From positions 186,001 to 250,000 of the forward strand of contig NZ_JAGEOK010000008.1 of the NCBI RefSeq assembly GCF_017573545.1: a stretch of DNA of 64,000 bases, read 5' to 3'. Numbering within the stretch: the stretch's first letter is position 1; each line of letters starts with the position of its first letter. A model generated the notes under the pieces. The model was not told the origin of the DNA, did no database searches, and worked only from the letters and a program-made list of their open reading frames with translations. The DNA is from Actinomadura nitritigenes (lineage in GTDB: Bacteria; Actinomycetota; Actinomycetes; Streptosporangiales; Streptosporangiaceae). A program made the position numbers and the translations under genes. Shown piece by piece: positions 7,418-16,090 of this stretch.

Positions 7418-8227
7418 ATGTGCGTGTCCATGGACCGGGCCGCGTTCTCCGGGACGACGCTCTTCGCGGGGCGGCGGCGGCATCCCGAGCACGGCCTCAT
7501 CGAGGTGCTCGGGTACCAGAACACGGCCGTGAACCTCGCGGGCGGCCCGAACGCGATGCTGCTGCACGTGCCCGCGCGCGCCCTGACGCCGGAGAACTTC
7601 CTCGCCCTCCGGCCGGACGAGGCGGACGTGCTGAACCTGATGGTGGACGCGCTGACGCCGGTGCCGGTCGCGACGATGGACTGGATGGGGGCCGCCGGAC
7701 CCGGCGTGCGGGTGTTCGACCACGACGTCTACACCGTCCTGCTGGCCGAGGACCCGGCCCTGATCCCGGCGGCGCTGGACCGCGTTCCGCCGCACCGGAG
7801 GCCGCGACCCGACCCCGAACTGATGGATTTCTACGCGACGCATTTCCCCCGGCACGTGGTCATTCTCTGCTGCTTCGACAATGCGGACGCGCGCCGGGCG
7901 AAACCGCTGCTGATGTGGTACGAGCCGGACGATCCGGACCGCGTCGTCGTGCCCGCGCTCGACTGCCACACCGGCGGTGCGCCGCGCCTGGACGAGCCCG
8001 TCCGCGCCGACCACTGGGTCGTCTTCGGCGCCGACGGCGCGTCCGGCGAGGCGTGGGAGCCCGTCGCCTATCCCGGGGGAATGCGCTACAGCCTGCGCGA
8101 ATACCTTCCGGACGCGGTGGCGGGATCGTACGTCTCGGGCGCCGCGCCGAACGGCGACTTCGCGATCGCCTACGACGACCTCCTCGCCGGGCGGCTCGAC
8201 CGGGTCGAGCGGCTCGCCCCGTCCTGA
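7418..8227 (+). CDS. Hypothetical protein with cysteine as second residue
   Basis: I do not recognise this 269-residue protein. It begins MCVSMDRAAF, so removal of the initiator methionine would expose an N-terminal cysteine, as in some Ntn-type hydrolases. That is only a possibility. It has no signal peptide or membrane segment, and it contains histidines and acidic residues in its second half (PALDCHTGG near 190). The ATG at 7418 is supported by a leaderless-type TAGATT box 7 bases upstream. It stands alone, divergent from the uronate dehydrogenase-like gene. Codon use is normal for the region. Confidence 0.75.
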   Translation: MCVSMDRAAFSGTTLFAGRRRHPEHGLIEVLGYQNTAVNLAGGPNAMLLHVPARALTPENFLALRPDEADVLNLMVDALTPVPVATMDWMGAAGPGVRVFDHDVYTVLLAEDPALIPAALDRVPPHRRPRPDPELMDFYATHFPRHVVILCCFDNADARRAKPLLMWYEPDDPDRVVVPALDCHTGGAPRLDEPVRADHWVVFGADGASGEAWEPVAYPGGMRYSLREYLPDAVAGSYVSGAAPNGDFAIAYDDLLAGRLDRVERLAPS

Positions 8228-8381
8228 CCGGCCGGTGCGCGTCACCTGATAATCCGGGGCGGCGGCCGGGGGCGGTAATTCGTCGCTCGCTGACAACCTT
8301 TTCCGGGCGCCTTGAAACGTCATTCGCCGCCTGATTCAGTCGTCCTGTTGACCGGGTCTCGACGGGTGGAGGTGGGGGCGG

Positions 8382-9647
8382 GTGCGGATGCGTTCACGGT
8401 CGGCCGGCGGCGCGCTGTTCGCGGGGCTCGGGGTGGCGGCGGTGCTCGCGGTGTCGGGCGCGTCCCCGGTGATCGCCGAGCCCGCGCCGTCCACCTCTCC
8501 GTCCGGGGAGTCGCCGTCGCCGACCGACAGCCCGTCGCCGACCGACACCCCCACGCCGACACCGACGGACTCGCCGACGGGCGACCCGACCACGCCGCCG
8601 CCGGACACCGGCTCGCCCACGCCCACGCCGCCGGACAGCTCCTCGCCGGCGCCGTCGCACACGCCGACGCACGCCCCGGGCGACCCGCACGATCCGGGCC
8701 GGCCGGCGAAGCCGGTGCTGTCGGTCGCGGCCACGGTGTCGTCGGCGACGGTCCGCCCCGGCGGCTCGATCACCGCCACCGTCCGGGTGTCGGCGTCCGG
8801 CGCGACCGCGTCCGGCGCCGTGCTCCGGGCGTCGGTGACGGGCGGCGCCACGGCCACCCCGTCCGAGCAGGGCCTCGGCGGAGTCGGTGCGGGTGGGACG
8901 TCCGCGACGGTGACCGTCCAGGTCCCGTCCGGGGCGAAGCCGGGGACGATCCGATTCACCGTCCGCGCGTCGGCGTCGCATGCGGCCGCCGAGACCCGGA
9001 CCTACACGATCGTCGTCACCGAACCGTCCGGCGCGCTGCCGCCCGGGATCAGCGCGGACGCGCTGCCGCCCGGCGTCCCGCCGGTCACCCCCGAGGGCGT
9101 GCCGGGCGGGCTGACCGGGCCGGACGTCGTGCTGCCCCCGGTCGTCGGCCCGCAGACCGCGCCCGCGCCGATCGCACCGGTGCCGGTGGCGAACCTGCGG
9201 GCGCTGCCCCGGGACTCCTCGGACCTCGACGACCTGACCGCCCTGCAGGCCGGCGTGCTCGCCGCGATGGCGTCCTCGGTGACGCTGCTGCTGCTCAGAC
9301 TGCGGCTGGCCCGCCGGGAGGGAGTCTCGCCCCGGCGGCCCGGCCGCGTCCACCTCCGGTTCCGCCGAGCCCGTCCCCGCCTCGACGGGCCGCCGGTGCG
9401 GCCCGTCCCGCCGCGGCCGGTGCGGCCCCGGCCGCGCCCCGCCGCCCCGCCGCCCGTGGCGGTGTGGACGGTCGCGTCGTGGACGACCCCGGAGGCCCGG
9501 GCGGCGCTGCGCGCGGAGGCGGCACCGAAGCTGGACTGGCGGAGACCGGAGCCGCAGCCGGAGCCGGAGCCCGCCGCGCGGCGGCGCCGGAGCGGGCGCG
9601 CCCGCCGCGGCCCGCGCCTGGCGCTCCTCCCCGCCCGCGCCCGCTGA
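8382..9647 (+). CDS. Surface protein with Pro/Ser/Thr stalk, Ig-like domain and membrane anchor
   Basis: This 421-residue protein starts with an Arg-rich n-region and a hydrophobic signal (GGALFAGLGVAAVLAVSG). Next come about 70 residues of mucin-like Pro/Ser/Thr repeats such as PSPTDSPSPTDTPTPT. A beta-rich domain (residues about 110-215, ending TRTYTIVVTEP) resembles bacterial Ig-like folds. A single transmembrane helix near 285-305 precedes an Arg/Pro-rich cytoplasmic tail. The function is unknown; the layout is that of an exported stalked receptor or adhesin. The start is GTG 8382 or ATG 8388. It converges with a tetR gene. Confidence 0.78.
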   Translation: MRMRSRSAGGALFAGLGVAAVLAVSGASPVIAEPAPSTSPSGESPSPTDSPSPTDTPTPTPTDSPTGDPTTPPPDTGSPTPTPPDSSSPAPSHTPTHAPGDPHDPGRPAKPVLSVAATVSSATVRPGGSITATVRVSASGATASGAVLRASVTGGATATPSEQGLGGVGAGGTSATVTVQVPSGAKPGTIRFTVRASASHAAAETRTYTIVVTEPSGALPPGISADALPPGVPPVTPEGVPGGLTGPDVVLPPVVGPQTAPAPIAPVPVANLRALPRDSSDLDDLTALQAGVLAAMASSVTLLLLRLRLARREGVSPRRPGRVHLRFRRARPRLDGPPVRPVPPRPVRPRPRPAAPPPVAVWTVASWTTPEARAALRAEAAPKLDWRRPEPQPEPEPAARRRRSGRARRGPRLALLPARAR

Positions 9648-9680
9648 ACCGCCGTGCCGGGCGTTCGCGGCGGGGCCCCG

Positions 9681-9704
9681 CCCGTCCCGGGAGCCCGGGA
9701 CGGG
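9681..9704. terminator. Bidirectional hairpin terminator
   Basis: CCCGTCCCGGG (9681-9691) pairs perfectly with CCCGGGACGGG (9694-9704). It lies between the convergent surface protein and tetR genes and can serve both strands. There is no U tract, as usual in actinomycetes. Confidence 0.75.
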
Positions 9705-9713
9705 GACGCCGCG

Positions 9714-10355
9714 TCAGCGGGCCAGCCGGATGAGGATGCGGCACACCTCGTCGATGATCTCGGTGGCGTCCGCCTCGTCCTCGGCCGTCGCGATCTCCCG
9801 CCCGGCCTCGCCGATCACGGTGGTCAGCACCAGGCTGAGCACCTCACCGGCGCGGCCCGCCGGGGTGCCGGCCGTCCCGTGCAGCAGCTTGGTGTTCTGC
9901 GCGATCCAGTGCTGCGCCCGGCTGCGGCGCATCAGCGACGAGCCGGACGGACCCTCGCCGCCGTGGAACAGCCGCGCCGCCTCCCGCCGCTCCCAGCACA
10001 CCCGCAGATAGGCGCGGGCGCCCGCGATGAACAGCGCGATCGGGTCGTCCTCGCCGGCCTTGCGGGCGGCGGACACGGCCTGCGCGGCGCTCCGCTCCTG
10101 CTCGTCGGTGAGCTCCTCCCACAGCGCCACGTACAGCCCGGCCTTGCCGCCGTAGTGGTGGTACAGGCTGCCGACGCTGATGCCGGACCGTTCGACGATC
10201 TCGGCGATGCCGGCGTCGGCGTAGCCGCGGTCGGCGAACACCCGCTGCGCCGCGGTCAGCAGCGCCTGCCGCGTGGCGTCCGCGCGCGCCCACTGCCGCC
10301 GGTCGGTGCCGGCCTCGCCCGCGCCGCCCGCCTGGCGCGCCCTGCTCGTGGTCAT
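9714..10355 (-). CDS. TetR-family regulator
   Basis: This 213-residue TetR protein has the helix-turn-helix AGIAEIVERSGISVGSLYHHY at about residues 48-68 and a C-terminal domain of the AcrR type. The ATG at 10355 is preferred; the longer frame adds 13 unlikely residues. It lies 114 bases downstream of the transglycosylase gene on the same strand and converges with the surface protein gene. No target is evident. Confidence 0.9.
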   Translation of the reverse strand: MTTSRARQAGGAGEAGTDRRQWARADATRQALLTAAQRVFADRGYADAGIAEIVERSGISVGSLYHHYGGKAGLYVALWEELTDEQERSAAQAVSAARKAGEDDPIALFIAGARAYLRVCWERREAARLFHGGEGPSGSSLMRRSRAQHWIAQNTKLLHGTAGTPAGRAGEVLSLVLTTVIGEAGREIATAEDEADATEIIDEVCRILIRLAR

Positions 10356-10469
10356 CCCCACATCGTGCCCGGATCGCGGCCCGGCCACCAGCACGCGGCG
10401 CCGGCCGCGTCCCGGTCCGGGCCGGCCGCGCCCCGGAACCGGCCGGCCGCGCCGCCTGCCGACCGCGAC

Positions 10470-11369
10470 TCAGTACCAGTGGTGCGCCGACCACCAGGAC
10501 CACGCGCCGCACGGGTCGTGGTAGCGGGCCTTGATGTAGCCGAGGCCCCAGGCGATCTGCGTGGGGGAGCTGGTGCGCCAGTCGGGGCCCGCGCTGGCGA
10601 GCTTGGAGCCGGGCAGCGCCTGCGGGATGCCGTACGCGCCGCTGCCGGGGTTGACGGCCCGCTCGTTCCAGCCGCTCTCGTGGTTCCAGAGCGTCAGCAG
10701 CGACGACCAGCAGTTGCCCCAGCCCTTGGCCGCGTTCATCTTCTTGCCGTACGCCTTGTTCTCCGTGGCGCTCGGGTTGGACTTGGCGAGCCGCTCCTTC
10801 TCCTTCTCGGCCTTCAGCTTCGCGCGCGCCGCCGCGTCCTTCTTGGCCTGCTCCTTGAGCTTCTTCATGTACGCCTGGTGCTCCTTGTAGGCGCGCTCCT
10901 TGGCGGCCGCTATGGAGTCGGCGGTGACGGCGTCCATGTCGAAGCCCTGGAGATGGGCGAGCATGTCGTTGGTCGACAGGCCGCTCGACGCGGCCTTCGG
11001 CGGCTCGGCCCCGCCGAGGACCTTGTCCCAGTCGACGAACGCCACGGCCCCGGCGAGCACCGCGATGCCCGCGACGGTGATGGTGACGTTGTGCGTGAGC
11101 AGCTTCCAGGCCCGCCGCCGCTTTCCGGGGCCGGAGCGCGCGGGCAGCGCCCGCGCGTCCTCCCCGGACGGTCCGTACGGGCCGGACGCGTCCGGCGGGG
11201 CGAGCGTGTCGAGCGACTCGGGGGACGGCCGGGGCGCGGGGACCCGGGCCTCCCGGCGACCGCCGGCGCCCCGCTCCCGGGCCCGCCGCCGACCGCCGCC
11301 CCGCTGCTCGGAGCGGGTGCGGTCGGAGGCGGAACCGGTGCGTCTGCGCGTGCCGTGACTCTGTGGCAT
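10470..11369 (-). CDS. Membrane-anchored lytic transglycosylase-like protein
   Basis: This 299-residue protein has a basic, low-complexity cytoplasmic N terminus of about 85 residues and one transmembrane helix (VTITVAGIAVLAGAVAFV, about 94-111). A Lys/Ala/Glu-rich coiled coil follows (about 155-195). A C-terminal domain of about 85 residues contains NHESGWNERAVNPGSGAYGIPQ. The glutamate in HESGW is the expected catalytic acid of SLT-like or resuscitation-type muralytic domains, which cleave peptidoglycan. The protein is therefore anchored with the enzyme outside the membrane. The start at 11369 lacks a strong ribosome site. It lies upstream of a tetR gene on the same strand. Confidence 0.85.
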   Translation of the reverse strand: MPQSHGTRRRTGSASDRTRSEQRGGGRRRARERGAGGRREARVPAPRPSPESLDTLAPPDASGPYGPSGEDARALPARSGPGKRRRAWKLLTHNVTITVAGIAVLAGAVAFVDWDKVLGGAEPPKAASSGLSTNDMLAHLQGFDMDAVTADSIAAAKERAYKEHQAYMKKLKEQAKKDAAARAKLKAEKEKERLAKSNPSATENKAYGKKMNAAKGWGNCWSSLLTLWNHESGWNERAVNPGSGAYGIPQALPGSKLASAGPDWRTSSPTQIAWGLGYIKARYHDPCGAWSWWSAHHWY

Positions 11370-11471
11370 AGGAGAAGACTGCCTTATCGCCCGGGTCTTG
11401 TGTTGTCGATGACGATGTACGCAGGCGATGTCACAGCCGGTTCACCGCGCCTCCCGGCCGGCTCCGCCCGG

Positions 11472-12008
11472 TCAGAGCTCCAGGTCGCCGGCCGCGAGCC
11501 GGGCCGGCTGGAGCGCCTCGAACAGGTCGCGGTGCATCCCGTCGAACGGCGCGAGCGCGCCCTCCGGGTCCTCCAGCGCGAGGTTCGCGGCGTTGACCCG
11601 CTCGCGTCCCGCGGCGGTGATCTGCACGAGGGTGGCGCGCCGGTCGCGGGGGTGCCGGGCGCGCTCGACGAGCCCGGCGGCCTCCAGTTGGTCCACGGTC
11701 AGCTTCACGGTCGTCGGATGCATCATCAGGATCCGGCCGAGGGTGCTGAGCCGGGCGTTGCCGTGCCCGATGAGCGCCAGCGTGGTCAGCAGGAAGTAGC
11801 CGGTGCGGCTCAGCCCGAACCGTTTGAGCTCGGTGTCCAGCGCCTTCTTGAGCATCTGGTGGAGCCGTTCGACCGAGCTGATCGCCATGAACGGCCACGG
11901 CCCGCCGGCCATGCCCTGCCCCGACCAGCGGTCCCTGATGCCGGTGACCAGCGGGTCCACGCCGTCCTCCCGGGCTTGTTCCGCGCCTCGCCGCGCCTCG
12001 ATACGCAC
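11472..12008 (-). CDS. MarR-family regulator divergent from the mce operon
   Basis: This protein of about 178 residues has a MarR winged helix (LSTLGRILMMHPTTVKLTVD near residue 90, followed by the wing RHPRDRRATLVQIT). The start is uncertain: GTG at 12008 gives the extended N terminus used here, and internal methionines are possible. The gene is divergent from the yrbE-mce operon across about 250 bases that hold several inverted repeats, so it is the best candidate for the operon's regulator. Its ligand is unknown. Confidence 0.85.
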   Translation of the reverse strand: MRIEARRGAEQAREDGVDPLVTGIRDRWSGQGMAGGPWPFMAISSVERLHQMLKKALDTELKRFGLSRTGYFLLTTLALIGHGNARLSTLGRILMMHPTTVKLTVDQLEAAGLVERARHPRDRRATLVQITAAGRERVNAANLALEDPEGALAPFDGMHRDLFEALQPARLAAGDLEL

Positions 12009-12093
12009 GCCCGAGATCGTAGCTTCGGACAAATCATGATGTAAGTACTCGCTTCTTAGAACTTCTTCCAATAGAGTGCTCCAGATCACAAGC

Positions 12094-12155
12094 GGGACCA
12101 GAGTGTCCGTGTGACCCTGGTGGTCCCGTGAGTGGTACCGGTCTCGACCGAGACC
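12094..12155. promoter_or_regulatory. Inverted repeats in the marR/mce divergent region
   Basis: GGGACCA (12094-12100) pairs with TGGTCCC (12121-12127). GGTCTCG (12140-12146) pairs with CGAGACC (12149-12155) around AC. They lie in the 249-base gap between marR and the mce leader ORF and could be operators or 5'-UTR hairpins. The rest of this gap shows no gene. Confidence 0.5.
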
Positions 12156-12257
12156 ACAGGTGGCGCGGAACACCCGTAGGACAGCGGCGCCCCCGTGGCA
12201 GGGCAGGGAACCGGAGTATCGGATGAGCGCCGACGTCCGAGAACGAAGGAGGCTGGG

Positions 12258-12299
12258 ATGACCCTTCACGCACCCCCCGCGGGGGAGGGCACCGGCTGA
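12258..12299 (+). CDS. 13-residue leader ORF coupled to yrbE
   Basis: An ATG at 12258 with a near-ideal ribosome site (AAGGAGG, 6 bases upstream) opens the short frame MTLHAPPAGEGTG, which ends in TGA at 12297-12299. The TGA overlaps the yrbE ATG by one base (TGATG). The small ORF has the better ribosome site of the two, so ribosomes may reach yrbE by termination-reinitiation. It may be a translated leader with no function of its own. Confidence 0.5.
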   Translation: MTLHAPPAGEGTG

Positions 12300-13102
12300 T
12301 GGCCCTGAGCCTGACGAAGGCCCCGGACCTGGCACGCAGACGGGTCGAGCGCGCGCTCGACGAGACCGGGCTGCTGTGCGTGACCCTCCTGGAGGGGCTG
12401 CGCCGCACCTGGGACCTGCGGCAGTGGTGGGGCGAGTTCGTCGAGCAGTGCTGGTTCCTCGCCCGGGTGACCAGCGTGCCGGTGATGCTGATCGCGGTGC
12501 CGCTCGGCGCCACCATCTCGTTGCAGGTCGGCGACATCGCCCGGCAGCTCGGCGCCCAGTCGGGCACCGGCGCGCTGCTGACCGCCGCGATGATCCAGCA
12601 GGTGGCCCCGCTGGCCGCCGCGCTGCTGGTCTCCGGGGTCGGCGGCTCGGCCATCACCGCGGACATGGGCGCCCGCAACATCCGCGACGAACTCGCGGCC
12701 ATGGAAGTCATGGGCATCAACCCGATCCACCGCCTGGTCACCCCCCGGCTGTGGGCGGCGAGCATGGTGTCCGGCCTGCTCTGCTCCGTCGTGATCCTGG
12801 CGGGCGTGCTCGGCGGCTACTACTTCAACGTCATCCAGCAGGGCGTCAGCCCGGGCGCGTTCTTCGACGGCGCGACGACCCTGCTGCAGTTCTCGGACCT
12901 GGTGATCACCCTGTTCAAGGCGTGGATCTTCGGGTTCATCGCCGCCGCGGTCGCCTGCTACATGGGCATGAACTGCGATCTCGGACCGGTCGGCGTCGGC
13001 CGGGCGGTGAACAAGGCGGTGGTGGTCACCTCGATCGTGGTGTTCGCCACCAACTACATCCTCACCATGATCTACCAGGTCCTGTTCCCCCCGAGGTTCT
13101 GA
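12299..13102 (+). CDS. yrbEA: MlaE/YrbE-family permease, first subunit of the mce transporter
   Basis: This 267-residue membrane protein is a YrbE (MlaE-type) ABC permease. It has several hydrophobic helices and the family signature around GVGGSAITADMGARNIRDEL, followed by AMEVMGINPI. YrbE pairs form the inner-membrane channel through which Mce complexes move lipids such as sterols or fatty acids. GGGGGAGGG precedes the ATG at 12299. The gene overlaps the next by TGATG. No ATPase gene (Mkl/MceG) is present in the window. Confidence 0.95.
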   Translation: MALSLTKAPDLARRRVERALDETGLLCVTLLEGLRRTWDLRQWWGEFVEQCWFLARVTSVPVMLIAVPLGATISLQVGDIARQLGAQSGTGALLTAAMIQQVAPLAAALLVSGVGGSAITADMGARNIRDELAAMEVMGINPIHRLVTPRLWAASMVSGLLCSVVILAGVLGGYYFNVIQQGVSPGAFFDGATTLLQFSDLVITLFKAWIFGFIAAAVACYMGMNCDLGPVGVGRAVNKAVVVTSIVVFATNYILTMIYQVLFPPRF

Positions 13103-13956
13103 TGGTCGCCATTTCCCCCGTACGCAAGCTGGGCCGGGCCGTCAAGGGCCGCACCGCCGGGCTGTCGGCCTCGGCCAACCTGCCGATCTTCCTCGGCCGG
13201 GTGCTGTACCACCTCCTCTTCGACATCATCATCCGGCGCAAGTACGGCAAGACGCTGGCCAAGCAGGTCAGCGACATCACCGTCGGCGTCGGCGCGCTGG
13301 TGATCGGCGGCGGCATGATCTTCGTCATCGCGACGATGTCGCTGGCCACCGGCGCGATGGTCGGCCTGCAGGGCTACCCCGGACTCGAGCGCATCGGCGC
13401 GGAGGCGTTCACCGGGCTCGTCGCCAGCTACTCCAACGTCCGCGAGGTCACCCCGATCATCGCGGGCGTGGCGCTGGTCGCGCAGGTCGGCACCGGCTTC
13501 ACCGCGGAGATCGGCGCGATGCGCATCTCCGAGGAGATCGACGCGCTCGAGGTCATGGGCATCAACTCGCTGGCCTACCTGGTGTGCACCAGGGTCGCGG
13601 CCGGCGTCATCGCCCTGGTCCCGCTCTACCTGGTGTCGCTGTTCATGGCGTTCTTCGCCACCCGGTTCATCACGATCCAGTACTTCGGCCTGTCGCCCGG
13701 CATCTACGACTACTACTTCCACCTGTACCTGCCGCCGATCGACGTGTTCTACAGCGTCATCAAGGTCGCCGTCTTCGCGTTCATCGTGATGTTCATCCAC
13801 TGCTACCGCGGCTACTACGCCGCGGGCGGCCCGGTCGGCGTCGGCGTCGCCGCGGGCCGCGCGATCCGGGAGTCCACCATCCTGATGATCCTGATGAACC
13901 TGCTCCTGTCGTACATCTTCTGGGGCCACGGCAGCACGGTGAGGCTGACCGGATGA
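13102..13956 (+). CDS. yrbEB: MlaE/YrbE-family permease, second subunit
   Basis: This 284-residue YrbE permease has the signature QVGTGFTAEIGAMRISEEID and LEVMGINSLAYLV, plus five or so hydrophobic segments. It is the partner of the preceding YrbE protein in the mce transporter. The ATG at 13102 overlaps the yrbEA stop by one base (TGATG). The gene ends in an ATGA overlap with the first mce gene, so the operon is tightly coupled. Confidence 0.95.
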   Translation: MVAISPVRKLGRAVKGRTAGLSASANLPIFLGRVLYHLLFDIIIRRKYGKTLAKQVSDITVGVGALVIGGGMIFVIATMSLATGAMVGLQGYPGLERIGAEAFTGLVASYSNVREVTPIIAGVALVAQVGTGFTAEIGAMRISEEIDALEVMGINSLAYLVCTRVAAGVIALVPLYLVSLFMAFFATRFITIQYFGLSPGIYDYYFHLYLPPIDVFYSVIKVAVFAFIVMFIHCYRGYYAAGGPVGVGVAAGRAIRESTILMILMNLLLSYIFWGHGSTVRLTG

Positions 13957-15017
13957 GCGACGAGAGCCTCTCCTCCCGGTCCCGGACCATCTTCGGCCTG
14001 GTCGGCGCCGGCGTGATCGCGGTCGCCGCGGTCGCCGTCGGGATCTCCACGACCCCGTCGTACGCGGGCTCCACCTACTACGACGCGACGTTCGGCACCG
14101 CCGGCCAGGGCCTCGACCCCGGCAAGTCGGACGTGAAGATCCGCGGCATCGCGGTCGGCGCCGTCGACAAGATCAAGCTCGACCGCGACGGCCGGGTGAC
14201 CGTGAAGATCCGCGTCGACAAGGGGATCCGGGTCCCCGACACGGCCACCGCGACGATCGAGCCGGTCTCGGTGTTCGGGCCGAAGGACCTGGTGCTGGAC
14301 CCCGGCGCGCACGAGCTGTCCGGCCCGTTCCTCAAGGACGGCGGGAGGGTCGTGAAGACCTCCGACCCGCAGGACCTGTCGCAGACGGCGTGGCCCGCCT
14401 ACAACCTCACCAAGGCGATCAACCCGGACGAGGTGGAGACGATCCTCCACACCCTCGGCGCCGGGCTGTCCGGTGAGGGGCCGGCGGCGCGGCGGCTGAT
14501 CCAGAACGGGTCGACGGTGGTGGACGCCACCTACGCGGACCGCGCGTACATCCGGGCGCTGCTGAACGACATCAACGGGCTGTCGGGCACGCTCGCCGCG
14601 CACGGCGACAACGTCATCCGCTTCACCGGCGACTTCAACACGCTGTCGCAGGTGATCAACGCGAAGCCCGACAAGATCGACCAGCTGCTGACCCAGGCGG
14701 GGCGGCTCGGCGACACCGTCGGCACGACGATGCGCGGGCACGGCGCCAACCTCGGCAAGATCATCGACAACGTCGGCGGGGTCGCCGCGACGGTGCGCTC
14801 CGAGAACGACAAGCTGCCGGTGCTGATGGACAGCCTCAACGGCTTCTTCGCCCTGCTGGCGCGCATCATCCGGATCCCGGGGCCGTCGGGCACCACGATC
14901 GCGCAGGCCAAGGAGGCGCTCAGCCTCGACCTGTGCCAGGTCTTCATCGACGTGTGCACCACCGACCCGTTCCAGCCCAAGGGCGGGACGGCGACCACGG
15001 CGGGAGGGCGGCCATGA
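13953..15017 (+). CDS. mceA: Mce family protein A
   Basis: This 354-residue protein has an N-terminal hydrophobic anchor (residues about 13-33) followed by an MlaD/Mce beta domain (DVKIRGIAVGAVDKI near 53). A long helical region then leads to a C terminus containing CQVFIDVC. Mce proteins are thought to form a hexameric lipid-conducting assembly outside the membrane. It starts with an ATGA overlap to yrbEB and ends with another to mceB. It is the first of six consecutive mce genes. Confidence 0.93.
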   Translation: MSDESLSSRSRTIFGLVGAGVIAVAAVAVGISTTPSYAGSTYYDATFGTAGQGLDPGKSDVKIRGIAVGAVDKIKLDRDGRVTVKIRVDKGIRVPDTATATIEPVSVFGPKDLVLDPGAHELSGPFLKDGGRVVKTSDPQDLSQTAWPAYNLTKAINPDEVETILHTLGAGLSGEGPAARRLIQNGSTVVDATYADRAYIRALLNDINGLSGTLAAHGDNVIRFTGDFNTLSQVINAKPDKIDQLLTQAGRLGDTVGTTMRGHGANLGKIIDNVGGVAATVRSENDKLPVLMDSLNGFFALLARIIRIPGPSGTTIAQAKEALSLDLCQVFIDVCTTDPFQPKGGTATTAGGRP

Positions 15018-16090
15018 GCCCGGTACGCGGCAAGGCCGCGCGCGGGCCGGAGTACACCACGATCCTGAAGTTCCTGGTGTTCCTCGTGGTGACCCTCCTG
15101 CTGACCTTCTACATCGGGCAGCAGATCCTCGGCACCAGCTTCAGCTCCCGCTACAAGCTGACCGCGACGTTCGACGACGTCACGGGCCTGCTCACCGGCG
15201 ACGAGGTGAAGGTGGCGGGGACGCCGGTCGGCCAGGTGAAGAGCATCAAGGTGGTGCGCGGCAAGGCCGTGGTCGGGATGGCGGTCGACAAGGACGTCCG
15301 GCTGCCCGCCGACTCCACCGCCGCCGTCCGCTGGCGCAACGTGATGGGCCAGCGGGTCATCTACCTGGAGCCGGGCACCAGCCCCGCGAAGCTCGGCAAC
15401 GGCGCCCGGGTACCGCACACCCGGTCGGTGGTGGACCTCGGCGAGATCCTCAACAACCTCGGCCCGCTCACCCAGAGCCTGGACCCGAACCAGCTCAACA
15501 AGATCCTCTTCTCGTTCTCGCAGGCGCTGGACGGCAACGAGCAGAACATCGCGCTGCTGACCGACAACCTCGACGCGCTGCTGCAGACCTTCGAGGCCCG
15601 CCGCGACACGATCAAGGGGATGATCGACAACTACGAGACGGTCAGCGACGCGATCGCCAAGCGGGACACCCAGATCGCGGCGAGCGTCGACAACCTGGCG
15701 TCGCTGACCGGCGTGTTCGCCGACAACCGCAAGCTGCTGGAGAACGCGGTCGTGCAGATCTCGGGCGTCACCACCAACCTGAACGCGGTGCTCGGCGGCA
15801 ACGACGCGCAGCTCGCCCGCATCATCGACAACCTCGGCAAGTTCAGCGACACGTTCCGGCTGAACGTCGACCAGCTGGAGAAGATGGTGCAGCAGCTTCC
15901 GCTGACCCTCCGCGAGCTGTTCGCCTCCGCCAACGGCGGGCACTTCCTGCGCACCAACGCGCTGTGCCTGAACGTCGTGCAGGGGCCGTGCCCCTTCCCG
16001 ATGCAGCTGCCGAAGGCGCCCGGCACGAAGCAGCCGTCCAAGCAGGACCTGACCAAGCTGAAGGCGATGCTGACGGGGAGTGGCGGCTGA
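15014..16090 (+). CDS. mceB: Mce family protein B
   Basis: This 358-residue Mce protein has an N-terminal membrane anchor (ILKFLVFLVVTLLLTFYIG) and an Mce domain with FDDVTGLLTGDEVKVAGTPV at about residues 50-70. An extended helical tail and a C-terminal cysteine pair (CLNVVQGPC) follow. It overlaps its neighbours by 4 bases (ATGA) and 1 base (TGATG). Confidence 0.93.
   Translation: MSPVRGKAARGPEYTTILKFLVFLVVTLLLTFYIGQQILGTSFSSRYKLTATFDDVTGLLTGDEVKVAGTPVGQVKSIKVVRGKAVVGMAVDKDVRLPADSTAAVRWRNVMGQRVIYLEPGTSPAKLGNGARVPHTRSVVDLGEILNNLGPLTQSLDPNQLNKILFSFSQALDGNEQNIALLTDNLDALLQTFEARRDTIKGMIDNYETVSDAIAKRDTQIAASVDNLASLTGVFADNRKLLENAVVQISGVTTNLNAVLGGNDAQLARIIDNLGKFSDTFRLNVDQLEKMVQQLPLTLRELFASANGGHFLRTNALCLNVVQGPCPFPMQLPKAPGTKQPSKQDLTKLKAMLTGSGG

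Noticed and set aside
11370-11471. A c-di-AMP (ydaO-type) riboswitch before the transglycosylase gene
   Set aside because: Such elements often precede wall hydrolases, but the gap is too short and the consensus was not found.
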